Positions 41,915 through 51,196 of a DNA stretch of 64,000 nt are shown here, piece by piece. Below the pieces are notes generated by a model that ran no database searches, was not told where the DNA came from, and was given only the letters and a program-made list of their open reading frames with translations. Numbering within the stretch: the first letter of the stretch is position 1; each line of letters starts with the position of its first letter. The translations under genes and the position numbers were made by a program. The DNA is from Rhodospirillaceae bacterium (GTDB lineage Bacteria; Pseudomonadota; Alphaproteobacteria; Rhodospirillales; Casp-alpha2), in assembly GCA_016845145.1 (NCBI GenBank), contig JAERTE010000136.1:1-64000 (forward strand). The letters run 5' to 3'.

Positions 41915-42721
41915 GTGACGGATATTTCGGCAGATACAGGCCATTCGGAGCAGAGTGACGGCCAAGGCCCGCGCCTGGTTGCCGACAACGCTGCGGGAAA
42001 CAAAGGCCTGGCCGCCATCAATATCGGCAAACGTTTCAAAAAGCGTCCGGTCGTTCGCGGCGTCAGCCTGGAGCTGCAGCGCGGTGAAGCCGTCGGCCTG
42101 CTGGGCCCCAATGGCGCCGGAAAGACCACGTGCTTCTATATGATCACGGGGCTCATTCAGCCGGACCACGGCAGCATCGTCCTTGATGGAAACGACATTA
42201 CTTCCCTGCCCATGTATCGCCGTGCCCGTTTGGGCATCGGGTACCTACCGCAGGAAGCTTCAATCTTTCGCGGCCTGACGGTCGAGAAAAATATCCGCGC
42301 CGTGCTCGAAGTGGCGGAAAAATCCCGCGACCGGCGCGAAGCCATTCTGGATGCCTTGCTGGCGGAGTTTTCCATTACCCACCTGCGCCGCACGCCGGCG
42401 CTGGCATTATCGGGTGGCGAACGACGGCGTGTTGAGATCGCACGCTCATTGGCGTCAAATCCGCATTTCGTTTTGCTTGATGAACCTTTCGCTGGCATCG
42501 ATCCCATTGCCGTCGGCGATATCCGCGACCTGGTGGCGCACCTCAAGGACCGGGGCATTGGAGTGCTGATCACCGATCACAACGTTCGTGAAACCCTCGA
42601 CGTGATCGACCGTGCCTACATCATCCATGATGGCATGATGCTTATGGAAGGTGCGCCCACGGATATTGTCGGCAATGAGGATGTTCGCCGTGTCTATCTG
42701 GGCGATCGTTTTAGCCTTTAA
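41915..42721 (+). CDS. lptB: LPS export ABC transporter ATP-binding protein LptB
   Basis: The 268-aa ATPase powers LPS extraction with LptFG. Walker A is GPNGAGKTT, the Q-loop lies in [16 protein letters not shown], the signature is [13 protein letters not shown], and Walker B is [13 protein letters not shown] with His in ITDHNVRE. The chosen GTG 41915 (VTDISADTG) follows GGGACGAG; the open frame overlaps lptA from 41825 but that part is not conserved. A non-conserved N-terminal stretch of about 25 residues precedes the ABC domain. rpoN follows after 9 bases. Confidence 0.96.
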   Translation: MTDISADTGHSEQSDGQGPRLVADNAAGNKGLAAINIGKRFKKRPVVRGVSLELQRGEAVGLLGPNGAGKTTCFYMITGLIQPDHGSIVLDGNDITSLPMYRRARLGIGYLPQEASIFRGLTVEKNIRAVLEVAEKSRDRREAILDALLAEFSITHLRRTPALALSGGERRRVEIARSLASNPHFVLLDEPFAGIDPIAVGDIRDLVAHLKDRGIGVLITDHNVRETLDVIDRAYIIHDGMMLMEGAPTDIVGNEDVRRVYLGDRFSL

Positions 42722-42730
42722 GCTGGTTTC

Positions 42731-44281
42731 ATGGTCCTAGCCCCCCGTCTCGAACAGCGCCAGAGCCAGGCGCTCGTCATGACCCCGCAATTGCAGCAGG
42801 CGATCAAGCTGTTGCAACTTTCCAACATGGACCTCTCTGCCTACGTGGAGCAGGAACTGCAGGAAAACCCCATGCTCGAGCGCGAGGAATTGACCCCTGG
42901 CGAAATGGGGGACGATCCGGTTGACGTTCACGCTGATGAGTTGGTGGGCGACGGAGAGCCTGATCCGGCCGCGCTTGAGGACATGGATTTCGAACAACCA
43001 AGCGAAGCGGCGCTCGAACAAGACCTCGGCTACGATACGGACTACGACAACCTGTATTCACACGATGACCATGCGTCGGGTGATACCGGTCCCGAGCCCG
43101 AATCCGGCTGGAACGAGCCGGCATTCGCCGAGCCGCAGTATCCCAACAGCGGCGGCGGCTTCGATACGTTGGAGGCCAGTCTCGAAGAAACCCTGACCGA
43201 ACAACCGTCGCTACGTGATCACCTGCTTGAGCAGGTAGCACTGGATTTGCCGGGCGGTGACGATCGCATGATCGCCGTGCAGTTGATCGACCTGTTGGAC
43301 GACACCGGCTACCTGAGCAGAGAAACCGATCATTTAGCGGAAACCTTGGGCTGCAGTGACGACGATGTCGAGCGCGTTATCTCGCTTCTGCAACGCTTCG
43401 ACCCGCCCGGTATTTTCGCACGCGACCTTCGGGAATGCCTGGCCCTGCAACTGCGCGAAAAGGACCGCCTGGACCCGTGCATGGCGACATTCCTCGAGAA
43501 CCTGGAATTGCTGGCCAAGCGTGAATTAAAAAAGCTTGCTCAAATTTGCCAGTGCGACGACGAGGACGTCGCCGACATGATTTCAGAAATTCAGGCACTC
43601 AACCCCCGTCCGGCATCAGACTTTGACGCCGATGTGGCCCAGCCGGTTACGCCGGACGTGCTCATGCGCGCGGCGCCGGGCGGCGGTTGGATCATCGAAT
43701 TGAATAGCGCCAGCCTACCGCGCGTGTTGGTCAACAATCAGTATTACGCCCAAATCCGGACGCAAACGCGATCAAAGGCGGATAAGCAATACATCACCGA
43801 GCAGTTCCAGTCGGCCAATTGGCTGGTCAAAGCCCTGCATCAACGCGCGACGACAATTCTCAAAGTGGCGAGCGAACTGGTCCGCCAGCAGGGCAAATTC
43901 TTCACGCACGGTGTCCAGCATTTGAAACCGCTTGTTCTGCGGGACATCGCCGATGCCATCGAGATGCACGAAAGCACCGTCAGCCGCGTAACGTCCAACA
44001 AATTCATGGCCACGCCGCGCGGTATATTCGAGCTCAAGTATTTCTTTACGCCGGCTATCGCGTCCAGTGAAGGCGGCGATGCGCACTCGGCGGAAGCCGT
44101 CCGCCATCGAATAAAGGCACTGATCGATGCCGAAGCGCCGAAGAAGATTCTATCCGACGACAAACTGGTTGCGCTTTTGAAAGCCGATGGCGTCGACATA
44201 GCGCGCCGTACGGTTGCCAAGTACCGCGAAGCCATGCGCATTCCGTCTTCTGTTCAACGCCGACGCGACAAAGCCCAGTGA
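42731..44281 (+). CDS. rpoN: RNA polymerase sigma-54 factor
   Basis: The 516-aa sigma factor has the Gln/Leu-rich activator region I at 1-55 (LEQRQSQALVMTPQLQQAIK), an acidic region II, core-binding region III and the C-terminal RpoN box ARRTVAKYRE near 497-506 that reads the -24 element. A helix-turn-helix lies in IEMHESTVSRVTSNKF. It requires enhancer-binding ATPases and often IHF. Its position between lptB and hpf/ptsN is conserved in proteobacteria. Confidence 0.97.
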   Translation: MVLAPRLEQRQSQALVMTPQLQQAIKLLQLSNMDLSAYVEQELQENPMLEREELTPGEMGDDPVDVHADELVGDGEPDPAALEDMDFEQPSEAALEQDLGYDTDYDNLYSHDDHASGDTGPEPESGWNEPAFAEPQYPNSGGGFDTLEASLEETLTEQPSLRDHLLEQVALDLPGGDDRMIAVQLIDLLDDTGYLSRETDHLAETLGCSDDDVERVISLLQRFDPPGIFARDLRECLALQLREKDRLDPCMATFLENLELLAKRELKKLAQICQCDDEDVADMISEIQALNPRPASDFDADVAQPVTPDVLMRAAPGGGWIIELNSASLPRVLVNNQYYAQIRTQTRSKADKQYITEQFQSANWLVKALHQRATTILKVASELVRQQGKFFTHGVQHLKPLVLRDIADAIEMHESTVSRVTSNKFMATPRGIFELKYFFTPAIASSEGGDAHSAEAVRHRIKALIDAEAPKKILSDDKLVALLKADGVDIARRTVAKYREAMRIPSSVQRRRDKAQ

Positions 44282-44531
44282 CGCGGGCGTGGGTGGGCAC
44301 GGGTGCGGAAATTTGAGCACGGATTGACCTCTGTCAACGTGCGGACCGCATGCAGGCGATATGCTGGCTCCAGTATTGACTTGCCCCGCATGCGCAACTA
44401 ATGTCCTGGCCTTCGCCGGCAAACTGGGAAATTCACAGCCGAGAAGGCTTGAATTCCGGCTCTTCGATAGCGCGGCAATGAAACAATATTCCATAGACCA
44501 AAAACACGACAGGCAACGGACCTCTTAATTC

Positions 44532-45110
44532 ATGGATATCTCCGTCAAAGGAAAAAACCTGGACGTTGGGGATTCTCTCCGCGTTCACACCACAGACAAT
44601 CTCACAAGCATTGTCGGCAAATACTTCAATCATGCCATTGATGCCACAGTCATCTTCTCGCGCGAGGGAAGCGACTTGAAGGCTGACATCTCTGTGCACC
44701 CCGGCCCACGGGGCTTGGTCGTGCAAAGCGCATCTACCGGCACAGATGCCTATGGTGCTTTTGATGGTGCGCTCGAACGCGTTGCCACGCAATTACGGCG
44801 CTACAAGCGCCGGCTTTCCAATCACCACCAGAAAGCCAGAGACAACGAAGAGTTGTTGTCGGCCCAATACGCCGTCATTCAGCCGGAAACCACCGAGGAT
44901 GAGCCCGCGGAAGACCAACCGCCCATGATCGTCGCCGAAATGGAGACGGAAATCGCCACGCTTTCGGTGAGCGAAGCGGTGATGCGCATGGATTTGGCGG
45001 ATGCGCCGGTGATCATGTTCCGCAACAGCGGCAGCGGTGGCTTCAACGTGGTTTATCGCCGCGCTGATGGTAATATTGGTTGGATCGATCCCGCCAACTC
45101 CGGCTCCTGA
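44532..45110 (+). CDS. hpf: Long-form ribosome hibernation promoting factor
   Basis: The 192-aa protein has an N-terminal S30AE domain (MDISVKGKNLDVGDSLRVHT to about residue 105) that sits in the decoding centre. A variable acidic linker follows, then the C-terminal dimerisation domain (DLADAPVIMFRNSGSGGFNVVYRRADG) that pairs ribosomes into 100S particles. It lies between rpoN and ptsN, the conserved order. Confidence 0.95.
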   Translation: MDISVKGKNLDVGDSLRVHTTDNLTSIVGKYFNHAIDATVIFSREGSDLKADISVHPGPRGLVVQSASTGTDAYGAFDGALERVATQLRRYKRRLSNHHQKARDNEELLSAQYAVIQPETTEDEPAEDQPPMIVAEMETEIATLSVSEAVMRMDLADAPVIMFRNSGSGGFNVVYRRADGNIGWIDPANSGS

Positions 45111-45143
45111 TCCACGTACGCACTCGGAAGGTAGGTTAGAGGC

Positions 45144-45608
45144 ATGGAGATTACTGATCTCATTTCTTCGGAAACCGTAGTCGCCAACCTTCACGCGACC
45201 AGCAAGAAACAGGTGTTGCAGGAATTGTCTCGCCGCGCGGCCGACATGACTGGCGAACACGAGCGTGCGATTTTCGAGGTTCTGATGGAACGCGAACGCC
45301 TGGGCACCACCGGTGTCGGCAGCGGCATCGCCATCCCACACGGAAAGCTGCAATCCCTGGAGCGACTGCACGGGCTTTTTGCCCGATTGGAACAACCGGT
45401 CGATTTCCAAGCCATTGACGAACGCCCGGTGGATCTGATTTTCCTGTTGCTGGCGCCGGAATCAGCGGGCGCCGATCACCTCAAGGCCCTGGCCCGCGTA
45501 TCACGCGTGCTTCGCGACGGCAAAGTGTGCGAAAAACTACGCGGCACCGACACGTCCGAAGCGCTGTTTGCGATCCTCACGGAAAAAATGGAAACCGAAG
45601 CGGCCTAA
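45144..45608 (+). CDS. ptsN: Nitrogen-regulatory PTS EIIA component (PtsN)
   Basis: The 154-aa protein is an EIIA of the fructose/mannitol fold. The phosphorylated His lies in GSGIAIPHGKLQSL (about residue 66). It regulates rather than transports, linking nitrogen and carbon status through phosphorylation by PtsP-PtsO encoded elsewhere. GGAAGG lies upstream of the ATG. It ends the rpoN-hpf-ptsN run. Confidence 0.95.
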   Translation: MEITDLISSETVVANLHATSKKQVLQELSRRAADMTGEHERAIFEVLMERERLGTTGVGSGIAIPHGKLQSLERLHGLFARLEQPVDFQAIDERPVDLIFLLLAPESAGADHLKALARVSRVLRDGKVCEKLRGTDTSEALFAILTEKMETEAA

Positions 45609-45675
45609 TAGACATCTAAGATGATGTCAGGCGGTGTTCGCGAATTTACCGCACAACCCCCATTCCACATAGGCT

Positions 45676-45903
45676 CTATTGCGAGTAAACAGGCGCCAGG
45701 CCGTTTTGCACGATCATTGCCGCGGCCAGTTCATGGCTTTCCACCGCCGCCAGGCTCTCACCATCGGCAGCGTGAATAACGTGCAGGCGTTTGCCCTCAA
45801 TCACCTCCGTCTTGATGTAGGCGATTTCATCCATACCCCATTGGGCGAAATCTTGCGGCGCTTGCGGAAAATAGGGGGATTGGGAATGAACAGCATTTTG
45901 CAT
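45676..45903 (-). CDS. DUF1150 family protein
   Basis: The 75-aa protein has FAQWGMDEIAYIKTEVIEG, HVIHAADGESLA and a C-terminal AAAMIVQNGLAPVYSQ, matching the DUF1150 family known only from alphaproteobacteria. The function is unknown. It follows the small heat shock gene by 59 bases on the same strand, a pairing often kept in this class, which suggests a link to protein quality control. Confidence 0.88.
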   Translation of the reverse strand: MQNAVHSQSPYFPQAPQDFAQWGMDEIAYIKTEVIEGKRLHVIHAADGESLAAVESHELAAAMIVQNGLAPVYSQ

Positions 45904-45962
45904 GGGGAAACTCCTGTGCCGGGCTTTCGCGAAGCGACAAGCCGCTTTCGGATTTCGGTTGG

Positions 45963-46430
45963 TTATTCGGTTTCGACGTCGATGGTCTTGTGACCTCCCG
46001 GACTTCCGGGACCGTAGCTTTTTTCGATCTTGATGGTCCGCACTTCGGGTTCCGGCACAATGCGCTCCAAATCGATGTGCAATAATCCGTTGTCCAAACC
46101 CGCGCCCGAAACCTCAATGCCTTCGGCCAGGACAAAAGCGCGTTGGAACTGCCGCGCGGCAATACCGCGATGGATGAACAATCGTTCGGCGTCCGCCGTA
46201 TCATCCTGTTTACCGCGGATGATCAATTGGTTGTCTTCGATGGTTACCTGCAGGTCATCCATGGAAAACCCGGCCACCGCCAATGTAATACGGAGGCCGT
46301 ACTCACTGGTTTGTTCGATATTGTAGGGTGGGTAGCCTTCAGCCGACGCGCGTGAAGCACGGTCCAGCATCTGTTCCAAGTGATCGAAACCCAACAGCAG
46401 AGGACTGTTGAAAGCGGACATACGCGACAT
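45963..46430 (-). CDS. Small heat shock protein (Hsp20/alpha-crystallin)
   Basis: The 155-aa chaperone holds unfolded proteins. The N-terminal arm MSRMSAFNSPLLLGFDHLEQ is followed by the alpha-crystallin domain (YNIEQTSEYGLRITLAVAGF to DNGLLHIDLERIVPE, about 37-130). The C-terminal tail lacks an obvious IxI motif. ATG 46430 has GAGGAGA 8 nt upstream. Upstream bases 46440-46530 may hold a heat-shock control element, but none was clearly identified. Confidence 0.92.
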   Translation of the reverse strand: MSRMSAFNSPLLLGFDHLEQMLDRASRASAEGYPPYNIEQTSEYGLRITLAVAGFSMDDLQVTIEDNQLIIRGKQDDTADAERLFIHRGIAARQFQRAFVLAEGIEVSGAGLDNGLLHIDLERIVPEPEVRTIKIEKSYGPGSPGGHKTIDVETE

Positions 46431-46582
46431 GTTTTGTCTCCTCAGTCGATGAGCGAGCTTGTCATCGGCCTCCCTACGGGGAGCGCCGCAGAACGGCGAC
46501 CGCAAGCGCATCGCTGTTCATGAGCCTAATTTGGTTGATTTCCCGCGTCTGTCAAGGCGTGCTCTACAATAGCGGCGAATGG

Positions 46583-47119
46583 TTATTTCTCTTTTTCCTT
46601 CTTGGCTTTTTCCGCAGCGGCTTTCAATTTCTCCTCAATTTGCTTAATGCCGCGGCAACCGTTGACGGTGGCGAACGGCAGGCGCGCGATGCCGCCGCCG
46701 CGACCCAGGTTGACCATGCCAGGCTCGATATGCACGTCTCTGATTTTCTCGGTCTTAAGGACCTTATTGATGCGCGGGATAAACCGCTCCGCCAGACCAT
46801 CGAGTTGCATCTTGTTCGATCGCGTCGGAATCGGATTGCGTGACAACATGCGGAGAATTGCATCGCGGATACGCGGCACATTGCCACAAATTTTCCCGAC
46901 GTGTTCTCGGCGCACAGGCTCCAAAAACACCGTAATGACGCTGGTCGACGTATGCGGGTGGTTGATCGGCACCATCATCGGCGACAATTGGATGTGACTA
47001 GGCAACGCGAATTTCTCACGCAGGGATTGCTCTTTTTTCTTAGGCTCCGCGGCGATCGCCTGCAGGCCGGTCGCAAAGATACCCAGAAGACACAAAAAGA
47101 CCGAAACCGTTCGACGCAT
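46583..47119 (-). CDS. Secreted protein with a FliL-like segment
   Basis: The 178-aa protein starts MRRTVSVFLCLLGIFATGLQ, a signal peptide cleaved near AIAAEP. The mature part has SPMMVPINHPHTSTSVITVF and VPRIRDAILRMLSRNPIP. The latter resembles the RIRDAI segment of FliL-type proteins. No cytoplasmic tail or flagellar genes are nearby, so a FliL role is unsure. A Lys/Glu-rich C-terminus (EKLKAAAEKAKKEKEK) ends the protein. Family not firmly assigned. Confidence 0.65.
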   Translation of the reverse strand: MRRTVSVFLCLLGIFATGLQAIAAEPKKKEQSLREKFALPSHIQLSPMMVPINHPHTSTSVITVFLEPVRREHVGKICGNVPRIRDAILRMLSRNPIPTRSNKMQLDGLAERFIPRINKVLKTEKIRDVHIEPGMVNLGRGGGIARLPFATVNGCRGIKQIEEKLKAAAEKAKKEKEK

Positions 47120-47214
47120 GCGAGGATACACTCTCTGTATTCCGTTCAAGCTAGAGAAATCATAACGCGGAAGGCTTTCGACAGTCTTGCAAGGTCGCCT
47201 AAGCAAAAATTTCC

Positions 47215-48603
47215 TTATGCAACAAGGCCTTCTCCGTTCGCCCAATCCAGCGCGTCATCAAGGGTTTTGGCAAAACGCTCAAGCAGTTCACCAATTTCGT
47301 CTTCGTTGATGACCAAGGGCGGACAAAACCCGACCGCATCACCCATGGCGCGGACGATTAATCCGTTCTGCTCCGCCAGTGCCATGATCGTGGGTCCGAC
47401 CTTGTCGCCGGGCTCGAATGGTACCGCCCCGTCGCGATCCGCCATCATCTCGACGGCGCCAATCAGACCTACGCCCCGAACCTCGCCCACCAACGGATGA
47501 TCGGCGAACTTCCGAAGCCCGTCTTGCAGGGCCGGAGCGACACGCTGCACATGGCCGACGATGTCGCGTTCTTCGTAAATCTTGAGAGTTTCCAACGCCA
47601 CAGCCGCCGGCACCGGATGGCCGGAATAGGTATAACCATGGCCGAAAACGCCGACCTCGCCGCTTTTCTCTTTCGCGCCTTGGTAAATCTTATCGTTGAT
47701 GAACACCGCCGAGATCGGCAGATACGACGACGACAGCGCCTTGGCGCAGGTGATCATATCGGGCTCCAGGTCGAAGGTCTGACAGCCCCACATGTTGCCG
47801 GTACGGCCGAAACCGCAGATCACTTCATCGGCAATAAACAAAATATCGTGCTTTTTCAGCACCGCCTGCACCTTCTCGAAGTAGGTCGCCGCCGGCAAGA
47901 TGACGCCGCCCGCGCCCATGATCGGCTCCGCAATGAAAGCGCCGATCGTTTCCGGGCCTTCTTCATCAATCAGTTTTTCCAGGTTATCGACGCAGCGCGT
48001 CGCGAATTCTTCCTCGGTTTCACCTTCCTCACCGTACTTATAGAAATGCGGGCAATCTGTGCGCAGCACCCGATCGGTGACCGGCAGATCGAAGGCCTCA
48101 TGCATGCGTGCAAGCCCCGTCAAGCTAGCCGACGCGATGCCTGTGCCGTGGTAAGCATTGGCCCGCGAGATAATCTTTTTCTTGTCCGGTTTTCCGATGG
48201 CGTTGTGGTAGTACCAAACCATCTTCATGGCAGTGTCGACGGCTTCGGAGCCGGAATTCTGGAACACCACCTTGGACATCGGCACCGGCGCCAGATTGAT
48301 CAACTTCTCCGCCAGGTCGATGGTCGGCATCGCCGTCTTGTGGGCGAACGTGTGATAGTAGGGCAGCACTTCCATCTGTCGCCGAGCCGCTTCCACGAGG
48401 CGCGGCTCGTTGAACCCCAACGATACGGACCACAGACCAGCCATGCCCTCAATGAACTCTTTCCCGGCCTCGTCGTAGACCCGCACACCGTTGCCACGCC
48501 CGATGATCATGGGGCCTGTGGTTTCGTGTGCCTTAAGATTCGTCTGGCCATGCAAATGGTAGGCGATATCACGGGCTTCAGGGGAATTCGGGGTGAAGTT
48601 CAT
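47215..48603 (-). CDS. Class III (PLP-dependent) aminotransferase
   Basis: The 462-aa enzyme transfers amino groups from an omega-amino acid or amine to pyruvate or 2-oxoglutarate. It has FIEGMAGLWSVSLGFNEPRL near 50, YHGTGIASASLTGL, the PLP-binding FIADEVICGFGRTG (Asp-Glu pair) and the Lys in DMITCAKALSSSYLPISAVF. ATG 48603 has GGAG 9 nt upstream; the open frame extends to 48768 without support. The substrate cannot be told from sequence. Confidence 0.9.
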   Translation of the reverse strand: MNFTPNSPEARDIAYHLHGQTNLKAHETTGPMIIGRGNGVRVYDEAGKEFIEGMAGLWSVSLGFNEPRLVEAARRQMEVLPYYHTFAHKTAMPTIDLAEKLINLAPVPMSKVVFQNSGSEAVDTAMKMVWYYHNAIGKPDKKKIISRANAYHGTGIASASLTGLARMHEAFDLPVTDRVLRTDCPHFYKYGEEGETEEEFATRCVDNLEKLIDEEGPETIGAFIAEPIMGAGGVILPAATYFEKVQAVLKKHDILFIADEVICGFGRTGNMWGCQTFDLEPDMITCAKALSSSYLPISAVFINDKIYQGAKEKSGEVGVFGHGYTYSGHPVPAAVALETLKIYEERDIVGHVQRVAPALQDGLRKFADHPLVGEVRGVGLIGAVEMMADRDGAVPFEPGDKVGPTIMALAEQNGLIVRAMGDAVGFCPPLVINEDEIGELLERFAKTLDDALDWANGEGLVA

Positions 48604-48784
48604 ATCACGTGTCTCCGTTAAAAGCCGCGCCCACTGGATTGGCGCGGAGAACGCTGCGGGAAAGGCGATCAAGATGACTCCTCGCCACACGTGAAACAAC
48701 CCCTTTGAACCGCTTCTTGAGACGGGCACATCTGCGGCTTTCGTTGACAGGCGGGAAGCTCTGCGCAAATCTGCTCGCTAGCTT

Positions 48785-49102
48785 ATGGAAAAAACCACCG
48801 CCATCGCCGCCCTTGCCGCCCTTGCCCAGGAATCACGCCTGGACATTTTCCGCACGCTGGTCGAGTACCGACCCGCCGGACTGCCCGTTGGCCGTATCGG
48901 AGAACTGCTGGGATTGCCCGGCGCGACACTGTCGTTCCACCTGGCGCAGTTGAAACAGGCTGGCCTTGTCCAAGTGGAACGCCAAGGCAGATCACTGATT
49001 TATTCCGCCGACGTCGACGCCGTCGATCAACTGGCCGCCTATCTGCAGGAAAATTGCTGCTCGCGCGGGGATGCGGACGAGACTGTCTTGGTCGAGAGCT
49101 AA
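48785..49102 (+). CDS. ArsR/SmtB-family metal-type regulator
   Basis: The 105-aa protein has a winged helix with GRIGELLGLPGATLSFHLAQ (recognition helix) and the beta wing VQVERQGRSLIYSADVDAV. A Cys-Cys pair near the C-terminus (ENCCSRG) could bind arsenite or a soft metal. It is divergent from the aminotransferase gene. The next two loci are zinc-related remnants, but the regulator's own target is unknown. Confidence 0.85.
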   Translation: MEKTTAIAALAALAQESRLDIFRTLVEYRPAGLPVGRIGELLGLPGATLSFHLAQLKQAGLVQVERQGRSLIYSADVDAVDQLAAYLQENCCSRGDADETVLVES

Positions 49103-49103
49103 A

Positions 49104-49406
49104 CTAGCCACCGCAATCGGCGCAACACCCGCGCACTTCCACGATCATCGAGTTGGCGGCAAATCCGTTCTTGGCCGACGACGCCCGAAGCGCCTTGGCT
49201 TCTGTCGGTATGTCGTACTCGATAACTGCGCCGCAGGTCTCACAAACGGCAAACGCTGCTGCATGGGCCGACGACGGCGTTTCGGCATGCTCGTGTCCGC
49301 AAGCGACGAAGGCATTCAAGCTTTCAAGCCGATGCACCAAACCGACAGCACTCAAGCGTTTCAAGACCTGGCGTTGATTTTCGGTCAGATTTCTTGCATC
49401 AGACAT
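49104..49406 (-). pseudogene. zur: Zur/Fur-family regulator missing most of its DNA-binding domain
   Basis: The 100-aa frame starts MSDARNLTENQRQVLKRL and then jumps to GLVHRLESLNAFVACGHEH. Intact Zur proteins have about 40 more residues between these parts, including the recognition helix. The C-terminal dimerisation and metal half is complete: CETCGAVIEY, a Glu/His-rich loop and the final CCADCGG. It should not bind DNA normally. Its N-terminal end abuts the truncated znuA frame, which suggests one or more deletions. Confidence 0.75.
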
Positions 49407-49860
49407 GACCCTCCGCCGCACCCAAGCGGACACCGCCCACCAGGCTGAGCATGAAAACCACGCGGAGCATGAGAGTCATGAGATCGACCCGCAAAACGCC
49501 AAGGTGCGTTTGGCGCTGGTGAAACATCTGCCATTTTTCGTTTTCCACGATGCTTTCCAGTATTTCGAGAAACGCTTCGGTCTCGCCGCCGACGCCGCGC
49601 TCACACCTACGCCGGAAAGCCGGCCCGGCGCTATGCGTCTCAGTTATATCCGCCGACGTATTCAAGAGTTGGGCTCGGTTTGTGTATTCAGCGAGCCAGA
49701 ATTCCAGCCGAAATTGATTAATGTTTTAACGGAGGGTACGCAGGCAAGGATGGCAATTCTCGCCCCTCTCGGTACCGAGTTGCCGTCAGGATTGCTATTG
49801 TATTCTGAAATGATGTGGGAAAATGCTAAGATTTTGGCCGATTGTTTAGCAAAAAATTGA
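49405..49860 (+). pseudogene. znuA: ZnuA (zinc ABC transporter substrate-binding protein) C-terminal remnant
   Basis: The frame (up to 151 codons) contains a His-rich loop (HQAEHENHAEHESHEIDPQN), then FFVFHDAFQYFEKRFGL and VCVFSEPEFQPKLINVL, which are the C-terminal lobe of ZnuA. The signal peptide and the whole N-terminal lobe, including its zinc ligands, are missing. The usual HVWLDP segment is shortened to IDP. No znuB or znuC is nearby. It is a decayed gene and the product is not expected to be exported or functional. Confidence 0.8.
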
Positions 49861-49978
49861 TTTTTAACGGTTTTTTGTGTCACTACTTAGGGCCGATTTT
49901 CCTAACAAAAATGATTGCTCTGCATTCTCCTTTATGTAGAATGAAAAGTATCGATCATTTTGACCGGGAAATTGACAC

Positions 49979-50332
49979 ATGCCACATCCTACAGATGTTC
50001 ACGTCGGCCAGCGGGTTCGCGAAGCACGCTTGGCTAAGGGTATGACCCAGACCGATTTGGGCAATGCACTGGGCATTAGCTTCCAGCAAGTACAAAAATA
50101 CGAAAAAGGCACCAATCGGGTTGGTTCCAGCCGGCTTTGGGAAATTTGCAAGGTTTTGGACCAGCCAATCACCTTTTTCTTCGAAGGCCTGAGCCGCGGC
50201 GCCGCTGGCGATCCGGAACCGGCTTTGAGTTCTCGCGCCATCAAATTGGCCAAGGAAATCGACGAAATTTCCGACGACAACGTCAAAACCCACTTCCTGC
50301 GCTTGGTCCGCTCTTACGCCAAATCGGCCTGA
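49979..50332 (+). CDS. XRE-family transcriptional regulator
   Basis: The 117-aa protein has an N-terminal helix-turn-helix (MTQTDLGNALGISFQQVQKY, about 22-41), preceded by VGQRVREARLAKG. It continues with SSRLWEICKVLDQPITFFFEGL and a short C-terminal helical tail. The layout is common in alphaproteobacteria. It stands alone between the zinc remnants and the convergent enoyl-CoA hydratase, with no visible partner. A CGGAGTTAAACTCCG palindrome lies at 50406-50420, at the end of the next gene. Confidence 0.88.
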   Translation: MPHPTDVHVGQRVREARLAKGMTQTDLGNALGISFQQVQKYEKGTNRVGSSRLWEICKVLDQPITFFFEGLSRGAAGDPEPALSSRAIKLAKEIDEISDDNVKTHFLRLVRSYAKSA

Positions 50333-50410
50333 GCATCGACCGCTCGCAGGCGGCTAGCCCCTTCGGCAGGAGAGGTCTAAAGCCATGTTAAACGCTCGGT
50401 TGCACCGGAG

Positions 50411-51187
50411 TTAAACTCCGCGGAATGCAGCCGGGCGTTTTTCGACAAAAGCCGCCACGCCCTCCTTGGCGTCAAAGCTCTCTCGAATATCACATTGTAC
50501 TTCCAGCTCGCGGCGGCATTGCGCTTCGAACGATTGGTGCTCGCCCTCATCAACCATGGCCCGCGCCGCCGCCAAGGCACGTGTCGGCCCCTTGGCCAAT
50601 CTGGCTGCCAGCCCCAAAGCCGCTGACATCAATTTATCGTCTTCATGGCAAGCATTGATCAGGCCCCATTCAAGGGCTTGGTCGGCAAGCAACGGATCAT
50701 TGGTCATCATCATCTGCAGCGCCCGTGCACGGCCAATGGCGCGCGGCACCAAATAAGTCGAGCCGCAATCGGGAATCAGGCCGATACGGCTGAACACCTG
50801 GATGAACTTGGCGGATTGCGCCGCCAGTATAATGTCTCCTGCTAACGCCAGCGCGCAACCACCGCCCGCCGCCGTGCCATTGATGGCCATAACAACCGGC
50901 ACCCGTGAGGTGCGGATCATCTGTATGGCTCGGATGTAGGCGCCCATCACCTCTTGCACGAGGTCACTGCCGTTCGGCAATCGGTCCGTCAGGTCCTGGC
51001 CCGAGCAAAAGCCGCGACCCGCGCCTGTGAATACAAGCGCTCGGATATCCTTGTCTTCTTCAATCCGCGCCAGGGCGTCCTGGACTTCAAACATCATAGC
51101 GAACGTCAGGGCGTTCAGCGTTTGCGGCCGGTTCAGGGTCAGAGTCGCCACCCCGTCAGCAACCTCAAACACGATTTCCTTATACAT
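50411..51187 (-). CDS. Enoyl-CoA hydratase/isomerase (crotonase family)
   Basis: The 258-aa protein has the crotonase oxyanion motifs GAGRGFCSGQDL (about 55-66) and INGTAAGGGCALALAGD (about 102-118), and IPDCGSTYLVPRAIG with Asp at the usual catalytic Glu position. It is closer to PaaG/PaaB-type isomerases than to classical hydratases. It is the last gene of the IclR-controlled CoA operon, 9 bases after the CoA transferase. Confidence 0.9.
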   Translation of the reverse strand: MYKEIVFEVADGVATLTLNRPQTLNALTFAMMFEVQDALARIEEDKDIRALVFTGAGRGFCSGQDLTDRLPNGSDLVQEVMGAYIRAIQMIRTSRVPVVMAINGTAAGGGCALALAGDIILAAQSAKFIQVFSRIGLIPDCGSTYLVPRAIGRARALQMMMTNDPLLADQALEWGLINACHEDDKLMSAALGLAARLAKGPTRALAAARAMVDEGEHQSFEAQCRRELEVQCDIRESFDAKEGVAAFVEKRPAAFRGV

Positions 51188-51196
51188 GGTTCCTCC

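Noticed and set aside
47497-48621. A 374-codon plus-strand frame
   Set aside because: It is antisense to the class III aminotransferase, which accounts for the region.
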